Assembly (NCBI GenBank): GCA_903813345.2
Contig: CAIIXF020000002.1
Coordinates: 6,377,772 to 6,441,771, forward strand
From: Owenia fusiformis
Taxonomy: Eukaryota > Annelida > Polychaeta > Sabellida > Oweniidae
DNA length: 64,000 nt
Direction: 5' to 3'
Positions 37,764 to 49,177 of the stretch are shown piece after piece. The translations under genes and the position numbers were made by a program. A model generated the notes under the pieces. The model had not been told where the DNA came from. It was given only the letters and a program-made list of their open reading frames with translations, and made no database searches. How positions within the stretch are numbered: position 1 is the first letter of the stretch; each line of letters begins with the position of its first letter.

Positions 37764-38454
37764 AAAGAAATAGTAGGAAATACTAGGACTGGAAGGTAAA
37801 TAAGAGAAAAACACAAATAAACACCTGATATTGTTAATCTAAGTACAATTGTATAAATAAAACAAAGGTCAAATCTCTGTTAGTTCCCAGGATATAAAAT
37901 CGTGTTGCTATGGACCACCAGGAAAATAGTCATAAGTCCATATGTCAAAATAAAGTACTCTGGATTGTGCCAGAAAACAAATAATTCCATGTGGTATCCA
38001 TTTCATCTCAAATCCAAGTCATCTTTACACTTAGTTAGGTTGCTATAGCAATTAGGACCTGTTACCATGGCAACAGCTATCAGTTTCTATGGCTATAAAG
38101 ATGCTGACATTTCAATTTTGCACATGATGTTAGGCTCTAATTTCTTGTTAAGATTATCTATGATCCTACATTTGAAGACCACTGTACTTTTGACTCTTGT
38201 ATTAAGCCTCTGTATCCCAAAATGGCTTGAAGCAAGACTAACAATATTTCAATAGTTTGTGATTAAGTACCTAACTAGATTAAATAACTTTAATGAACCC
38301 TGGATTAATATATGAGTATATCAAAGGTATTTTTAATGTGTGAGTGTCCTTTAGTCAAAGGGTCATTTAAAGAAGCAGATCACATTATAACTGATTTGAC
38401 ATTTTCAGAATCACTCCACTCGTTGATTGATAAAATGTCTGGAAAAAGTTCACT
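37764..38454. other. Gene-free AT-rich stretch
   Basis: I see no gene and no repeat. Confidence 0.45.
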
Positions 38455-38770
38455 TAAAAATATCTCTTGTCATCATGGGTTGATATGTTGATATCAACAT
38501 TTTCTGAATTGATGTCAAATCAATATATATTGATGTCAACTCAACATATTGAAGTCAATTTATCATAATTTAATGTCAATGTATCAAATATTTAAAAAAA
38601 TGATAAAAACTCATAAAATACTGATCTCAACCAATCAACTCTTGACATCAGTGATGTCCACCAATTAAAGATAAAACCACCACAATCATTATGTACTGAT
38701 GTCAACCAATGACAAATTAGTGTCAACATAAAATATATTCATTCTGATGTCAACTCATAAAAATTGATAT
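38455..38770. repeat. Degenerate tandem repeat with TTGATGTCAAC words
   Basis: Irregularly spaced copies of TTGATGTCAACTCA and related words cover about 300 bp. Because TTGA/TCAA are complementary, the tract can fold locally. Confidence 0.6.
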
Positions 38771-39515
38771 GACCCACTTAAAACAATAATTAACATTAAC
38801 TAAATAAAAATAATGAAATGAGAAACATTTCAAAAAAAAAAATGGAACCCGTACCTCATTAAAAAGATAGTGTGGTCCCAAAGCTCATGAAATCTTTGAC
38901 CTCAAATAATTCTAGAGACTTTAGTACAAACCACATCTTCTAATCTGTTACTAGATTCAGGTTTCATCTGTATCCTTTAAAAGAGGTTAACTTATTTTTC
39001 CCTCTTAAGAAAGTATTCTTATACAGGTATATCACATGATCTGATAAGAAAATCAAAAATGTCAGCCTAGAAGTAAGCTTCAATTAATTTCACATTCAAA
39101 ATGTAATACAAGGATGGGAAAGCTAGCTAAAGCGCCATCAAAGCGCCGTTGGTGTGAACTTAGCTTAAGCCCTGCTTGAGATTGTTAGCATGTTAACAGC
39201 ACCAAAACTTCAAAATCATCTTTATCTCAGAGGGCAGTGTGATAACTTGATAGAATTCCAGGGTAAGGGCAACTGAGCCAGAGCTCATTAGGGCCGGCAT
39301 CCTAATATAAATATTTTCTAGCTGTGTGTATATAAATAATGATGTTGCCTGGAGTTTAGGATAAAATTTTAGAAAACATTATGATCCCTAATCCAGTACT
39401 GGTTCTGGAAAGCCATTTAATCCAATTCCAAAGTAAGTGTGTTAAAACAGCAGTAAAATGAATGGGCCCATTTCACCCATAATCTAGGTCAATCCTTTTT
39501 ATGGTCTCGTAGATA

Positions 39516-39665
39516 CTCTCCCCCCCTTCAATGACCCCCTACCCATGACTCCCAAAGATATGGTCCATCTGGAAGATCCCCCTCTCATGACCCCCTCCCA
39601 AAAGATATGGCTCATCTCAAAGATCCCCCCTCCAATGACCCCCTCCCCAAAGATATGGCCCATCT
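39516..39665. repeat. C-rich tandem repeat
   Basis: About three imperfect copies of a unit of roughly 45-60 bp containing CAATGACCCCCTCCC, AAAGATATGG and CCATCT. Confidence 0.75.
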
Positions 39666-40626
39666 AATGTACAGCAGTAATCTATCAGGATGAGTGAATT
39701 AATGACCTATCAGTATATACTGAGGATCAGAGCCTAGATTATTGTAGACGAAGCTCTCTTTGACACTACACTATTAAAAAAGGGTTAAACCATAACACAT
39801 TCCAGAATAACTGACAATTTCAAACTTTTTTTATTGGAGTACTGAGTAATTGAGTGAAATCTAAAACCTGGGATCAAAACCTCTAACCACGAATTAACCC
39901 AGGACCAGTTGACCCTTCCCTATAAGCTGATAACACATCTGGTGATGTTAAAAATGATGAATTGAATCATATGAAAGTTTACAACTTTAATATTGAGACA
40001 CCCCAGGGATATTTCTTTTTCTCGCAAAGTTGAAGATTTTGCAGGTATTTTATATATATCTCTGAATCCCCATACCCCCTTCATGCTTTGCGTCTGAAAC
40101 CCTTTGCAATTTTCATTGCAGTTTTCCCTTTTTAAACATTGGACCTTTGGTATGAATGGGCCTGACGTAAATCTCAAAAACTTCTCCAAAAATATACATA
40201 CCTTGATAATACAAAGTGGTTCAACATACAAAAATACTCTCCAAACGTAACTTTTAATTGCACCCAAATCAAACCTCATATCAAATCAGAAAACAACACT
40301 GAGAGTAACTTTCAAATTCTTGTGTCCCCAAGCTCTGTTTAAAATAAACACCCCCCCCCCCACACACACACCCTCTCTAACCCACCCAAGCCCCAATCAA
40401 TATTGAAATTACTAGTGAAATTAAAGGTACATGCCGGTGAAAACAAAATGGTTATAATAAGAGCTTCATATTCTGTGAAGTTGAAGCAGTAAGTACATGG
40501 CATTACCCTTAGATCTATCAGAGGATAATAATTAAGTAACTCTGAATAGGACAAGTAAAGAGAAGGATAGACTTTCATGATCATTTTAAAATAAAAAAAT
40601 TCAAGCTTTTATGAAGGCAGAGAATG

Positions 40627-41035
40627 ATGGACTAACCTGATTGGGTAGCTATAATTTGAAGGAAAATTTATTATGGCAGAAAATGCAGTGATCACAATAC
40701 TGATTGGCTAGCTATGATTTGATGGACTAACCTGATTGGCTAGCTATAATTTGAATGACTAACCTGATTGGATAGCTATAATTTGATGGACTAACCTGAT
40801 TGGCTAGCTGTAACTTAAATGACTAACCTGCATGATTGGCTAGCTATAATTTGATGGACTAACCTGATTGGGTAGCTATAATTTGAATGACTAACCTGAT
40901 TGGGTAGCTGTAATTTGAATGACTAACCTGATTGGCTAGCTGTAATTTGAATGACTAACCTGATTGGCAATTTATAATTTGAATGACTAATCTGATTGGC
41001 TAGCTATAATTTGAATGACTAATCTGATTGGGTAA
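40627..41035. repeat. About 33-bp array, unit A
   Basis: About a dozen copies of a unit like ACCTGATTGGCTAGCTATA followed by ATTTGAATGACTA or ATTTGATGGACTA. Each unit contains CTGATTGG, which matches the reverse of a CCAAT box with good NF-Y-type flanks, and a TATAATT word. The array ends about 900 bp upstream of the TRIM-NHL start codon. Confidence 0.9.
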
Positions 41036-41558
41036 AGATTGATCAATGGATTATCTCTTATACTAAGAGTGTTGATGAAGCTCTGCTTTATTTAAAAGGG
41101 TACTACAGTTAAGAGCAGTAAGCATAAATGTAAGACAGATAAGGCGCCATAGATATTTTAATCTGATTGCTTAGGAGCAATTATCAACATTGCTTATCAG
41201 GGAAATATTCAACCAGCTGGTTAACCGAAGTTATCGAGTGGGAAGTACAACTTCAAAATTTCAAAATCTAGGTTAAAAAGCAGCTATGTTAAAATAAAAA
41301 CCTGGTAACCTTCAAACTTTAAAGACTAGACAAATTTTTTAAAGATCTTCTTCTAGGTGCAGATTAAATATGATTTGGTCAAAAGAATCAAATTTCAGCA
41401 AAAGTTTCAAGTCATTTTTGACAACACATTTACAATTTTTGTTTTTTAGAAATAAAATCTTAAATAAACTGCAGATAATTCAATCATCAAAAGTTTAAAG
41501 AGAACAGTTTTCAAACTTCATTTTATTATCTTATGTCTTATGTTGTCATTGTCAGTAT

Positions 41559-41705
41559 ATAATAAAACATGTGTAATCTGAATACCACTGGGCCCAGACA
41601 AAAGTGTTCGTACTTCAAGCTTTCAAATATGAGTCAATGGGAAATTACCAATTGCGACCAAGAAAAAGTGGAGTTTTTGCATTAGTGTGGTGTTTGATAT
41701 ACAAG
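41559..41705. repeat. ACAGTAAAACCTG-type element, partial
   Basis: It contains ATAAAACATGTGTAATCTG, AAAAGTGTTCGTACTT and GTTTGATATACAAG. The unit B counterpart is at about 48,520-48,695. Confidence 0.55.
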
Positions 41706-41896
41706 TTGATTTGATTCATCAAGCCCTTTACGGCAGAGATTATTAAGAAACATTCATTTATTTAGTATATTACTACATCTGGATATTATTTACAGGGCAG
41801 CAGTACAATTTAATCATCGTTAAATACGGGGTAATCATTAACCATAATAATGTAATTCAAAATCAAAAACATAATATTTGGCCTTGGACTTTTAAC

Positions 41897-41898
41897 AG
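41897..41898 (+). promoter_or_regulatory. Possible 3' splice site before TRIM copy 1
   Basis: The pyrimidine-leaning TTGGACTTTTAACAG|TGTCTC 38 bp before the start codon is a plausible acceptor. The coding exon may therefore be preceded by a separate non-coding exon. The equivalent AG in copy 2 is at 49138-49139 and is unchanged. The 5' exon is not identified. Confidence 0.3.
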
Positions 41899-41936
41899 TG
41901 TCTCTAGCACAAGATTACATCTTAAAAAGTTGAGAA

Positions 41937-43823
41937 ATGGCGTCATATTCAGATGATCATTATAAAACTGGTTTAACCTGTGGAATATGCCAGGACATTT
42001 TAACGGAACCGAGGGCATTGCCGTGTATGCATGCTTATTGCTTGAAATGCCTTGATAGCCTTACAAAGAAGGGCAAACTTCAAGGAGGATCCTTCAACTG
42101 CCCTGAATGCCGACATGTGTGTACCGTACCACAGGAAGGGGTGGGAGAGTTCAAGGTGAGCCCTACAATTTCCTTCTTGGTAGATGCCTTTAAGGACAGT
42201 CAGCAAACCCAAAAGCCGGAATGTGATTTATGTCTTCGTTCACATGACAAACACACAACGGCCAAAGTCAGATGCCTCGACTGTAACAAACGATTGTGTA
42301 CCATGTGCCGAAAAACACATGATGGACTGTTAGAAGGTCACAAACTACTGAACCTCACAGGAGACAGTGCAAAAGATTTACAAACAGCACTTAAGTCTAT
42401 AAAAGAACGAACTGTGTACTGTCAACTACATCCCACCAAGCCCCTAGAGCTTTACTGTACGGTTGACAAAACAGTGCTATGTCAGCTATGCTACCCCACA
42501 AAACACGCTGGTCATGCTTGTGAGGAGATTAAAGAAACAGTCATCAAGAACATGAAGCCTATTGGTGCAATAATAACACAGGGAAAGGGACTTGTGGACA
42601 TATATGAAAAGGCCATTGAAGACACACAGGCATATAGAAGTGAACTGGAGCGAAATGCAGAAAGCATTGCAGCTGAAATAAACAATGATATGAATTCTCT
42701 GATTCAAGTTGTTCGCAAGAAATACACGTCCTACACAGAAAAAGTGATGAAGGAAAAAGAATCCAATGTTAAACAAGTCATATCCCACCTTGGCCACCTA
42801 GAGCTTCAGAAGACCATCATTGAAGGTCAAGTCAACAAATACTGCACTATGGTAGAACATGGCCACCCTGTAGAAATAGCTGGCCTTCTGGAGCAGGTCA
42901 ACCAGAAGTCTGAGGAGTGGTCCAAGGAACCAAAGACCGCCTACAGCACAAAGATTCACTTTAAATACACCAAGGGAAAATGTGGTGATGAAGGGATTGA
43001 GTTCGGAACAGTAACTACAGAAAAACATAAAGAAGTTGAGAAAGACAATGTTGTCACACCATTATGTGAGCCAAATATAACAAGCAGAAAACTACATTCA
43101 AACTATATATGTGATTTGGCTGTTACCCCAGCAGGTGACTATGTAGCAACAGGAGGGGTTAATTCCACTACATGTATATATGATAGAAACAATACACTGA
43201 AGAAAGACTTGAAAATGAAATTCTGTGCAGTAACCATAACAAAAGATGGAAACCTAGCATTCACTGATGGCTCCACTAACAAAATCAGCTTCTATAAGAC
43301 TGATGGCACTCATCAACGTGATGTTACCTGCAGAGGATTAATATCATTGAGGGGTATAGCAATGAACCCTGCAGGGGAGCTTCTGGTTATAGATGTCAAC
43401 ACTAGAAAAGTCAACAGTGTTGATCAATCTACTGGAGTGTCCAAGGCTCAACCAGGCACATTCAATCATCCTCTATATCTCACCTGCAACAGTAAAAGTG
43501 TCAACATAATAAGTGACTTTGCTGGACATTGCATAAGAGGAATTGACAAAGAAGGCACAGAGGTCTTCAGATATGGAACCAAAGGCTCTAATGATGGACA
43601 GCTCTGGCATCCTCGTGGTGTATGTACGGACAAAGGAGATCATATATTTATACCAGACTGTGGAAACAAAAGAGTTGTTCTCCTTAGTCCTGATGGTAGA
43701 TTCCTGAGGAATATACTTACAAGTGCCGATAGGATGCCCTATGCAGTTGCAATCAGCAATGATGGCAAGCTACTTGTAGGAGACGATCAAGGAAGCCTAT
43801 TGACCATCAAGTACAGGGAATAA
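41937..43823 (+). CDS. TRIM-NHL protein, copy 1 (probable E3 ubiquitin ligase)
   Basis: A 628-codon uninterrupted frame. Residues 15-58 form a C3HC4 RING (C15, C18, C30, H32, C35, C38, C55, C58). Residues 94-140 form a B-box 1 starting PECDLC, and about 161-199 a B-box 2 with CQLHPTKPLELYC. About 200-340 is a charged coiled coil, and about 375-628 a propeller of NHL-like repeats, the clearest being GQLWHPRGVCTDKGDHIFI and RMPYAVAISNDGKLLVGD. This is the architecture of TRIM2/3/32/71-type cytoplasmic ubiquitin ligases, without an evident filamin domain. The RING recruits an E2; the NHL propeller selects the target, which is unknown here. The start is chosen because the RING begins at residue 15 and AAATGGCG is a good context. 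Right after the stop, TAAG|GTAACT is a possible donor, so a 3' untranslated intron is possible. Its tandem partner is at 49,178. Confidence 0.92.
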   Translation: MASYSDDHYKTGLTCGICQDILTEPRALPCMHAYCLKCLDSLTKKGKLQGGSFNCPECRHVCTVPQEGVGEFKVSPTISFLVDAFKDSQQTQKPECDLCLRSHDKHTTAKVRCLDCNKRLCTMCRKTHDGLLEGHKLLNLTGDSAKDLQTALKSIKERTVYCQLHPTKPLELYCTVDKTVLCQLCYPTKHAGHACEEIKETVIKNMKPIGAIITQGKGLVDIYEKAIEDTQAYRSELERNAESIAAEINNDMNSLIQVVRKKYTSYTEKVMKEKESNVKQVISHLGHLELQKTIIEGQVNKYCTMVEHGHPVEIAGLLEQVNQKSEEWSKEPKTAYSTKIHFKYTKGKCGDEGIEFGTVTTEKHKEVEKDNVVTPLCEPNITSRKLHSNYICDLAVTPAGDYVATGGVNSTTCIYDRNNTLKKDLKMKFCAVTITKDGNLAFTDGSTNKISFYKTDGTHQRDVTCRGLISLRGIAMNPAGELLVIDVNTRKVNSVDQSTGVSKAQPGTFNHPLYLTCNSKSVNIISDFAGHCIRGIDKEGTEVFRYGTKGSNDGQLWHPRGVCTDKGDHIFIPDCGNKRVVLLSPDGRFLRNILTSADRMPYAVAISNDGKLLVGDDQGSLLTIKYRE

Positions 43824-44672
43824 GGTAACTATAACAACATTGCATTTTTATACTATCTTGCCAAGCCCTTTCCCCGCCCCATTTCTCTTAAATATCAACT
43901 CACAATGAGAGATAATAGATAAGAGGGGGGGGAGAGGTTTAATCTAAGACTGTGTTTTATAATTTGAAACTTAATTTTTTTGTTTAAAGAAATTACAGGA
44001 GTCTTTAATTGTGGTTCAGTGTTGCTTTGTGGTAATTGAAAATGGTAACCAATCAACTCAACCTCGATTCAACCCCTGTTTATCTCAACCCATGGTCAAC
44101 TCAACCCATGGTCAATTCAATCCATTGTCAACTCAACCCATGGTCAACTCAACCCATGGTCAACTCAACCCATGGTTGACCAAAGGTTTTAAACATGTAC
44201 CTTTCAGCCATACATTTCTAAACAGGCCCATCTTCTACATTGCAGGTATTGGTACTATTTAGTCCATCACAATGACAAATTACTCCTGTACCATTCAGCC
44301 TTATATATTGTGCAGGGATAAAGATGCCCTGATGACAAACTATAAACAATCTTTCTATAAACTATAAAAATAACTACATACACAGAGCAGATTGTGAAAA
44401 TGGCACATACAAAGATACAATGTTATTGTGATATACAGTAGTACCCTACAATAAAAACAAATGGTCCATAGGAAAAGTAACCTGGGAATGGCAAATGGAC
44501 CGACCCTTAGCTCAAGCCATGTATGTGCAAATTGCATGGTGACAAACTACCATCTTCGTTCACTCGGCTCCCGACCGGAGCGTGTAAAGATGACAAATGA
44601 CAGTAAATGATGAATATGAGTGAATCTTAGAAACTGTCCATCAATATTTATGTGGTGTCATGGTGAACAAAC
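43824..44672. other. Downstream region of TRIM copy 1
   Basis: This stretch probably includes the 3' untranslated region. It holds a 16-bp tandem repeat, CAACTCAACCCATGGT, at about 44,080-44,175 (six copies; two to three in unit B) and the CATCTTCGTTCACTCGG repeat at 44,550-44,592. No clear polyadenylation signal could be chosen. Confidence 0.5.
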
Positions 44673-44952
44673 TACAGTCCAACCTGTCTAATCCAAACAC
44701 CATTGGGACTGACCAAAAGTGTTTGGCTTATTAAAATATTTGTGCAATTCTGTAAAAATGTGATTTTTGTGAAGTGTTCAGATTTGACATTGTTAATTTT
44801 TCAAATATAAGTGTTCACTGTTCGAATTAGGAGGTGTTCAGATTTCATGTTTACTCAACATGGGAGGGGGGGGGGAATGGGACCAAAAATGTTTTCAGAT
44901 TAGAAAGTGTTGAGGATTAGAAAGTGTTCGGATTAGCCAGGTTTCGCTGTAT
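44673..44952. repeat. ACAGTCCAACCTG-type MITE
   Basis: The left end TACAGTCCAACCTGTCTAAT and right end GATTAGCCAGGTTTCGCTGTA are inverted, with TA at both sides. The unit B copy at 51,850-52,110 lacks one AGTGTTGAGGATTAGA unit near the right end. Confidence 0.75.
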
Positions 44953-46052
44953 ATATAAAAATATAACCCAAATATCTTAAACTCACAGTTAATTTATCAA
45001 TTTTATGTTAATTCAGCTAAATGTCAAGATGTGTCTGAACGTTGCTTTACTCTAATTTTTTGTTTCCTTGAATTTTGATATCAAAAAGCAGGACACCATT
45101 ACCATAGCAATCATGATCATGAAAATGCTACCTGTAACCATAATGAGTAGAATTTATATGTATATACAATAATAATGATTTTGATTATAAAATAAAAATG
45201 TATATAAACTATACTTGCACTATCTTTCTAAATTTAGTGAACAGTTGTGTTTAACAAACTATTTAAAAAATTAAAAAAAACTGTTTTGAAATCTAATTTG
45301 ATAAACATATGGCAAGATGACTGTGCACTGGATAAACAGATTAAGATAGGATGTTCCAGACTTCTAGATTACATGAGATAAATTTGATGTTGTCATTACT
45401 GGTCATCTGATCCCCTTGTATGTTAACCCTTGTAGGCTAACTGAGAGAAATATCTGCTGGACTATCCCTTTTCTCAATTTGAAACTTTCATAAAAGCTTC
45501 ATATGCAGGGGCATAGGCAGGATTTACTAAGTTTTTTTCTCAGGCCGGGGGTTCATTTTAAAATGAAAGGGGGGGGGGAGGGTCGAGGCAAAGGAGGGGT
45601 TCACACGTCAGAAATTGTCGCAATAAACCAATCAAATTACAGAATATAGTATGTGCATCATCAAATAGCTAGAATAAACATTTGGTTTACTGTTCACACG
45701 AAAAAAGTCATCTTTCTGAGAGTGTGGTTCATTCTGGGTCTTTGGTTCATTGATCTTTCAGAAAAGGGGGTTGTTCTTGGCTGCGGGTTCATTTTATAAT
45801 GAAAAGGGGGTTTGAGGCCAAAGGGATGTGGGGAACCCCCTCTCACTACACCCATGCTATGAGGCTAGATCAATCAATTATATGTACTTATATTTTAAGA
45901 CATGTCTATCAAAATAATAAGTGATAAAAAGATGTTCAGTCTAAAAATAAAAGAGGCTTGAGGTTTTGGTTTCAGACTTGGTTTATCAACCATTAGCCAC
46001 ATTGTTTGACAAGAGCCTCCCCCAACCACATATCATACTACTAATCTGAACA
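44953..46052. other. Gene-free part of unit A
   Basis: No gene is present. Around 45,510-45,850 a poly-G-rich block with GGGGGTTCATTTTA(T)AATGAAA is repeated and resembles the edges of the TAGCCAGG family. The same block in unit B is at about 52,690-52,985. Confidence 0.5.
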
Positions 46053-46187
46053 TACACTCCCTTCATAAGTTTGGAAACTGGAAGAAAAAATCATTTAATT
46101 TGTCATCAATTAATAAGGAACAAAATTAAGATTGCCAGTCTGTGATATGCTACCTACCTAGTTGCCAAACTTATGGAGGGGAGTGTA
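46053..46187. repeat. Tc1-like MITE, unit A
   Basis: The left end TACACTCCCTTCATAAGTTT and right end AACTTATGGAGGGGAGTGTA are inverted and flanked by TA, as in Tc1/mariner non-autonomous elements. It is 135 bp. The orthologous copy in unit B is at 53,600-53,744, so it predates the duplication. Confidence 0.75.
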
Positions 46188-46839
46188 TGTGGGATCACTG
46201 AGAGATATACTTTGATCACTCTATCATAAAACCTGGACACACCCTAGGTTCAGCTGAAAAGAGTTCTACTTACATATTGAGGTTTGATTAACATTAAGGC
46301 AATGGTTCAAGAGAATCTTTAAGTGTTCTACTGATAAAGGTGCTCTCCCTAGTGTTCCACTTGGAAGGTTTTGTGTTGAGTTCTACTTATAAATTGAGAT
46401 TCGATTAATATTCAGTCAAGAGACTGTAAAAAGTGTTAGGTGTCCTACTTGAATGGTTTTAATGATGAGTAAAACCTGTATAAGTGAAAACATCTCTCAA
46501 ATAAACACATTTCTCTCTTTCCCATCACTCCTCGGATTTCTGTATGGAATTGCCTCTATAGACAGCTTACTCAAAATACAGATGGATCGACCATTCTGAT
46601 TTATCAGAGTCCCTCTTTTTCTAGAGTTTGTCAGAGATTCACTTTTTCAAGAGATAGAGGCTAAAGAACCTAGCTGGACTTTTCTAACTTTTTATGAAAG
46701 GATCATGTGATGTGTTTGGACCAATCAGAATGTAAAAAAGTCGCAATGCATTCTGGGATGGTGCAATGCATTATGGAACACAGCAGATGAGAATGACAAG
46801 ACTTGTCAGGTTAATTGGTTTTGTAAACTATAGTTATTA
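46188..46839. other. Gene-free end of unit A
   Basis: Two copies of TTCTACTTA..ATTGAG.TTCGATTAA..TTCAGTCAA lie at about 46,265 and 46,380, part of a diverged ACAGTAAAACCTG-type sequence ending near 46,560. No gene. Confidence 0.45.
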
Positions 46840-47263
46840 TTTTGCAGGTATTATATCTCTGAATCTCCATACCCCAATTCTTTGCGTCTGAAACCCTTTG
46901 CCCTTTTCATTGCACTTTTCCCTTTTTAAACATTGGACATATATACATACCTTTATACTTATATACAAGTGGTTAAACATACAAAAATACTCTCCAAATG
47001 TAACTTTTAATCAAACCCAAACCCAAATCAAACCTCATATCAAATCAGAAACAACGCTGAGAGTAACTTTCAAATTCTAGTGTCCCCAAGCTCCAACTGT
47101 TTAACATAAATACCCCCCCCCCCCCACACACACACACATACACACACACCCTCTCTAACCCTCCCAAACTCCAATCAATATTGAAATTACTAGTGAAATT
47201 AAAGGTACATGCCTGTGAAAACAAAATGGTGATAATAAATAAATAATCTTCATATTCTTCATA

Positions 47264-47763
47264 TTTGAATGACTAACCTAATTGGGTAGCTATAATTTGA
47301 TGGACTAACCTAATTGGGTAGCTATAACTTGATGGACTAACCTGATTGGTTAGCTATAATTTGATGGACTAACCTGATTGGGTAGCTATAATTTGAATTA
47401 CTAACCTGATTGGTTAGCTATAATTTGATGGACTAACCTGATTGGGTAGCTATAATTTGAATTACTAACCTGATTGGTTAGCTATAATTTGATGGACTAA
47501 CCTGATTGGGTAGCTATAATTTGAATGACTAATCTGATTGGGTAAAGATTAATCAATGGATTATTCAAAGAGTGTTGATAAATCAGAATGCTATAATTTG
47601 ATGGAGTAACCTGATTGGGTAGCCATAATTTGATGGACTAACCTGATTGGGTAGCTATAATTTGATGGAGTAACCTGATTGGTTAGCCATAATTTGATGG
47701 ACTAACCTGATTGGCTAGCTATTATTTGAATGACTAATCTGATTGGGTAAAGATTGATCAATG
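47264..47763. repeat. About 33-bp array, unit B
   Basis: About fifteen units of the CTGATTGG..TAGCTATAATTTGA type, interrupted at about 47,545-47,590 by TTAATCAATGGATTATTC and then resumed. The higher-order pattern (same interruption) is shared with unit C on the right side of the Polinton. Confidence 0.9.
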
Positions 47764-49177
47764 GATTATCTCTTATTCAAAGAGTTTTGATGAAGCTCTC
47801 TTTTATTGAAAAGGTACTAGAGTTAAGAGCAGTAAGCATAAATGTAAGACAGATAAGGCGCCATAGATATTTTAATCTGATTGCTTAGGAGCAATTATCA
47901 ACATTGCTTATCAGAGAAATATTCAACCAGCTGGTAAGTTATTTAGTAGTATATATTTCATATATTTCTTTGTAAACGTAATGTCAAAATTTCAAATCTG
48001 GGTAAAAAAGCAAATATGTTAAAATGAAAACCTTAAACTCCCACTTCTGTACTACCCCTCTGCCCCCCCCCCCACACTTCTCTTTTTCAGTATCAAGAGA
48101 GGGTCAAATACTGCTTGATCCATTTATCTTTATTGCTGAAATGGATTGGATGAGTATATATCAAGTTAATTTTTAAACAACATATAAACAGTGAGATGAG
48201 CATTATTGAGATTGTGTGTATCGTATGTAATTTCTTCAAAAATAGACAAAATTTTGAAATCTTCTAGGTGCAGGTTAAATATGAAGTCAAAAAATTCTAA
48301 GACTTCTTGCACAACCCTTGTATTTAGTACAATAACATTAATGCTTTGAGTGATTCTGGTTTATTAAGTGGCCAATGTAGACAATGTACTTTATTTTCTG
48401 TCAAATTTTTTCATCAATTCTAAATAGAATTAAAATCTTTAAATAAACTACAGATAATTCAACCATCAAAAGTTTAAAAGGAACCCTTTTCAAGCTTCAT
48501 TTTATTATCATATGTTGTCAGTGTATAGTAAAACATGTCTAATCTGAACACCACTGGGCAAAAATGTTCATATTAGCAGGTGTTTACATTTCAAACTTTT
48601 AAATATATGAGTCAATGGGATATTACCAAATAAGGACAGAGAAAAAGTGTTCTTATTGATAGGTGTTTGCATTAGTACGTTGTCTGATATACACGTTTCA
48701 TTTTATTCTATTAAACAGTAATTCAAAAGAAACTGAACAAACACTTGCATTTAAAAAACTGTGAATAAAGGCAATGTTTGATTTTCTTAAGGTCTATGTT
48801 AAAGGTCATGGTGACCTGATAGCATGCTTACAATACAGTGAGTTGATATTAAATAGGTTCTGAGAACTGCTTAACATAAATTTGGATATAGCACAGCAAA
48901 ACATTCAAAAGAACGAAAATAATGAAGCATTTTAACTTGTAACAAGGAAGTGGAATTATTGATTTGATTCATCAAGACCTTTACGGCAGAATTTATTAGG
49001 AAACATTCATTTATTTAGTTATATGACTGGATATTATTTACACGGCAACAGTACAATTTAATCATCGTCAAATACTGGCTAATCATTAACCATTTGATAT
49101 AATTCAAAAACATAATTTTTGGCCTTGGACTTTTAACAGTGTCTCAAACACAAGATTACATCTTAAAAAGTTGAGAA

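Larger units (their letters stand above)
40035..46839. repeat. Segmental duplication, unit A
   Basis: This first of three tandem units begins at TTTTGCAGGTATT and the block that follows (CTGAATCC/TCCATACCCC, TTTGCGTCTGAAACCCTTTGC). The same order recurs from 46,840 and 54,653: that block, the ACACACA/poly-C tract, the 33-bp array, a TRIM-NHL gene, CCATGGTCAACTCAACC repeats, the CATCTTCGTTCACTCGG repeat, an ACAGTCCAACCTG MITE, a poly-G block and a Tc1-like MITE. The sequence before 40,035 does not resemble the unit end, so this is the left boundary. Confidence 0.85.

Noticed and set aside
42486-43028. Antisense open frames within the TRIM genes (also 49,727-50,272 and 50,582-50,902)
   Set aside because: They are shadows of the coding strand, present in both copies only because the sense protein is conserved.
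44011-44262. 83-codon open frame downstream of TRIM copy 1
   Set aside because: It reads through the CAACTCAACCCATGGT tandem repeat, and the copy in unit B has lost most of the repeat and changed frame.
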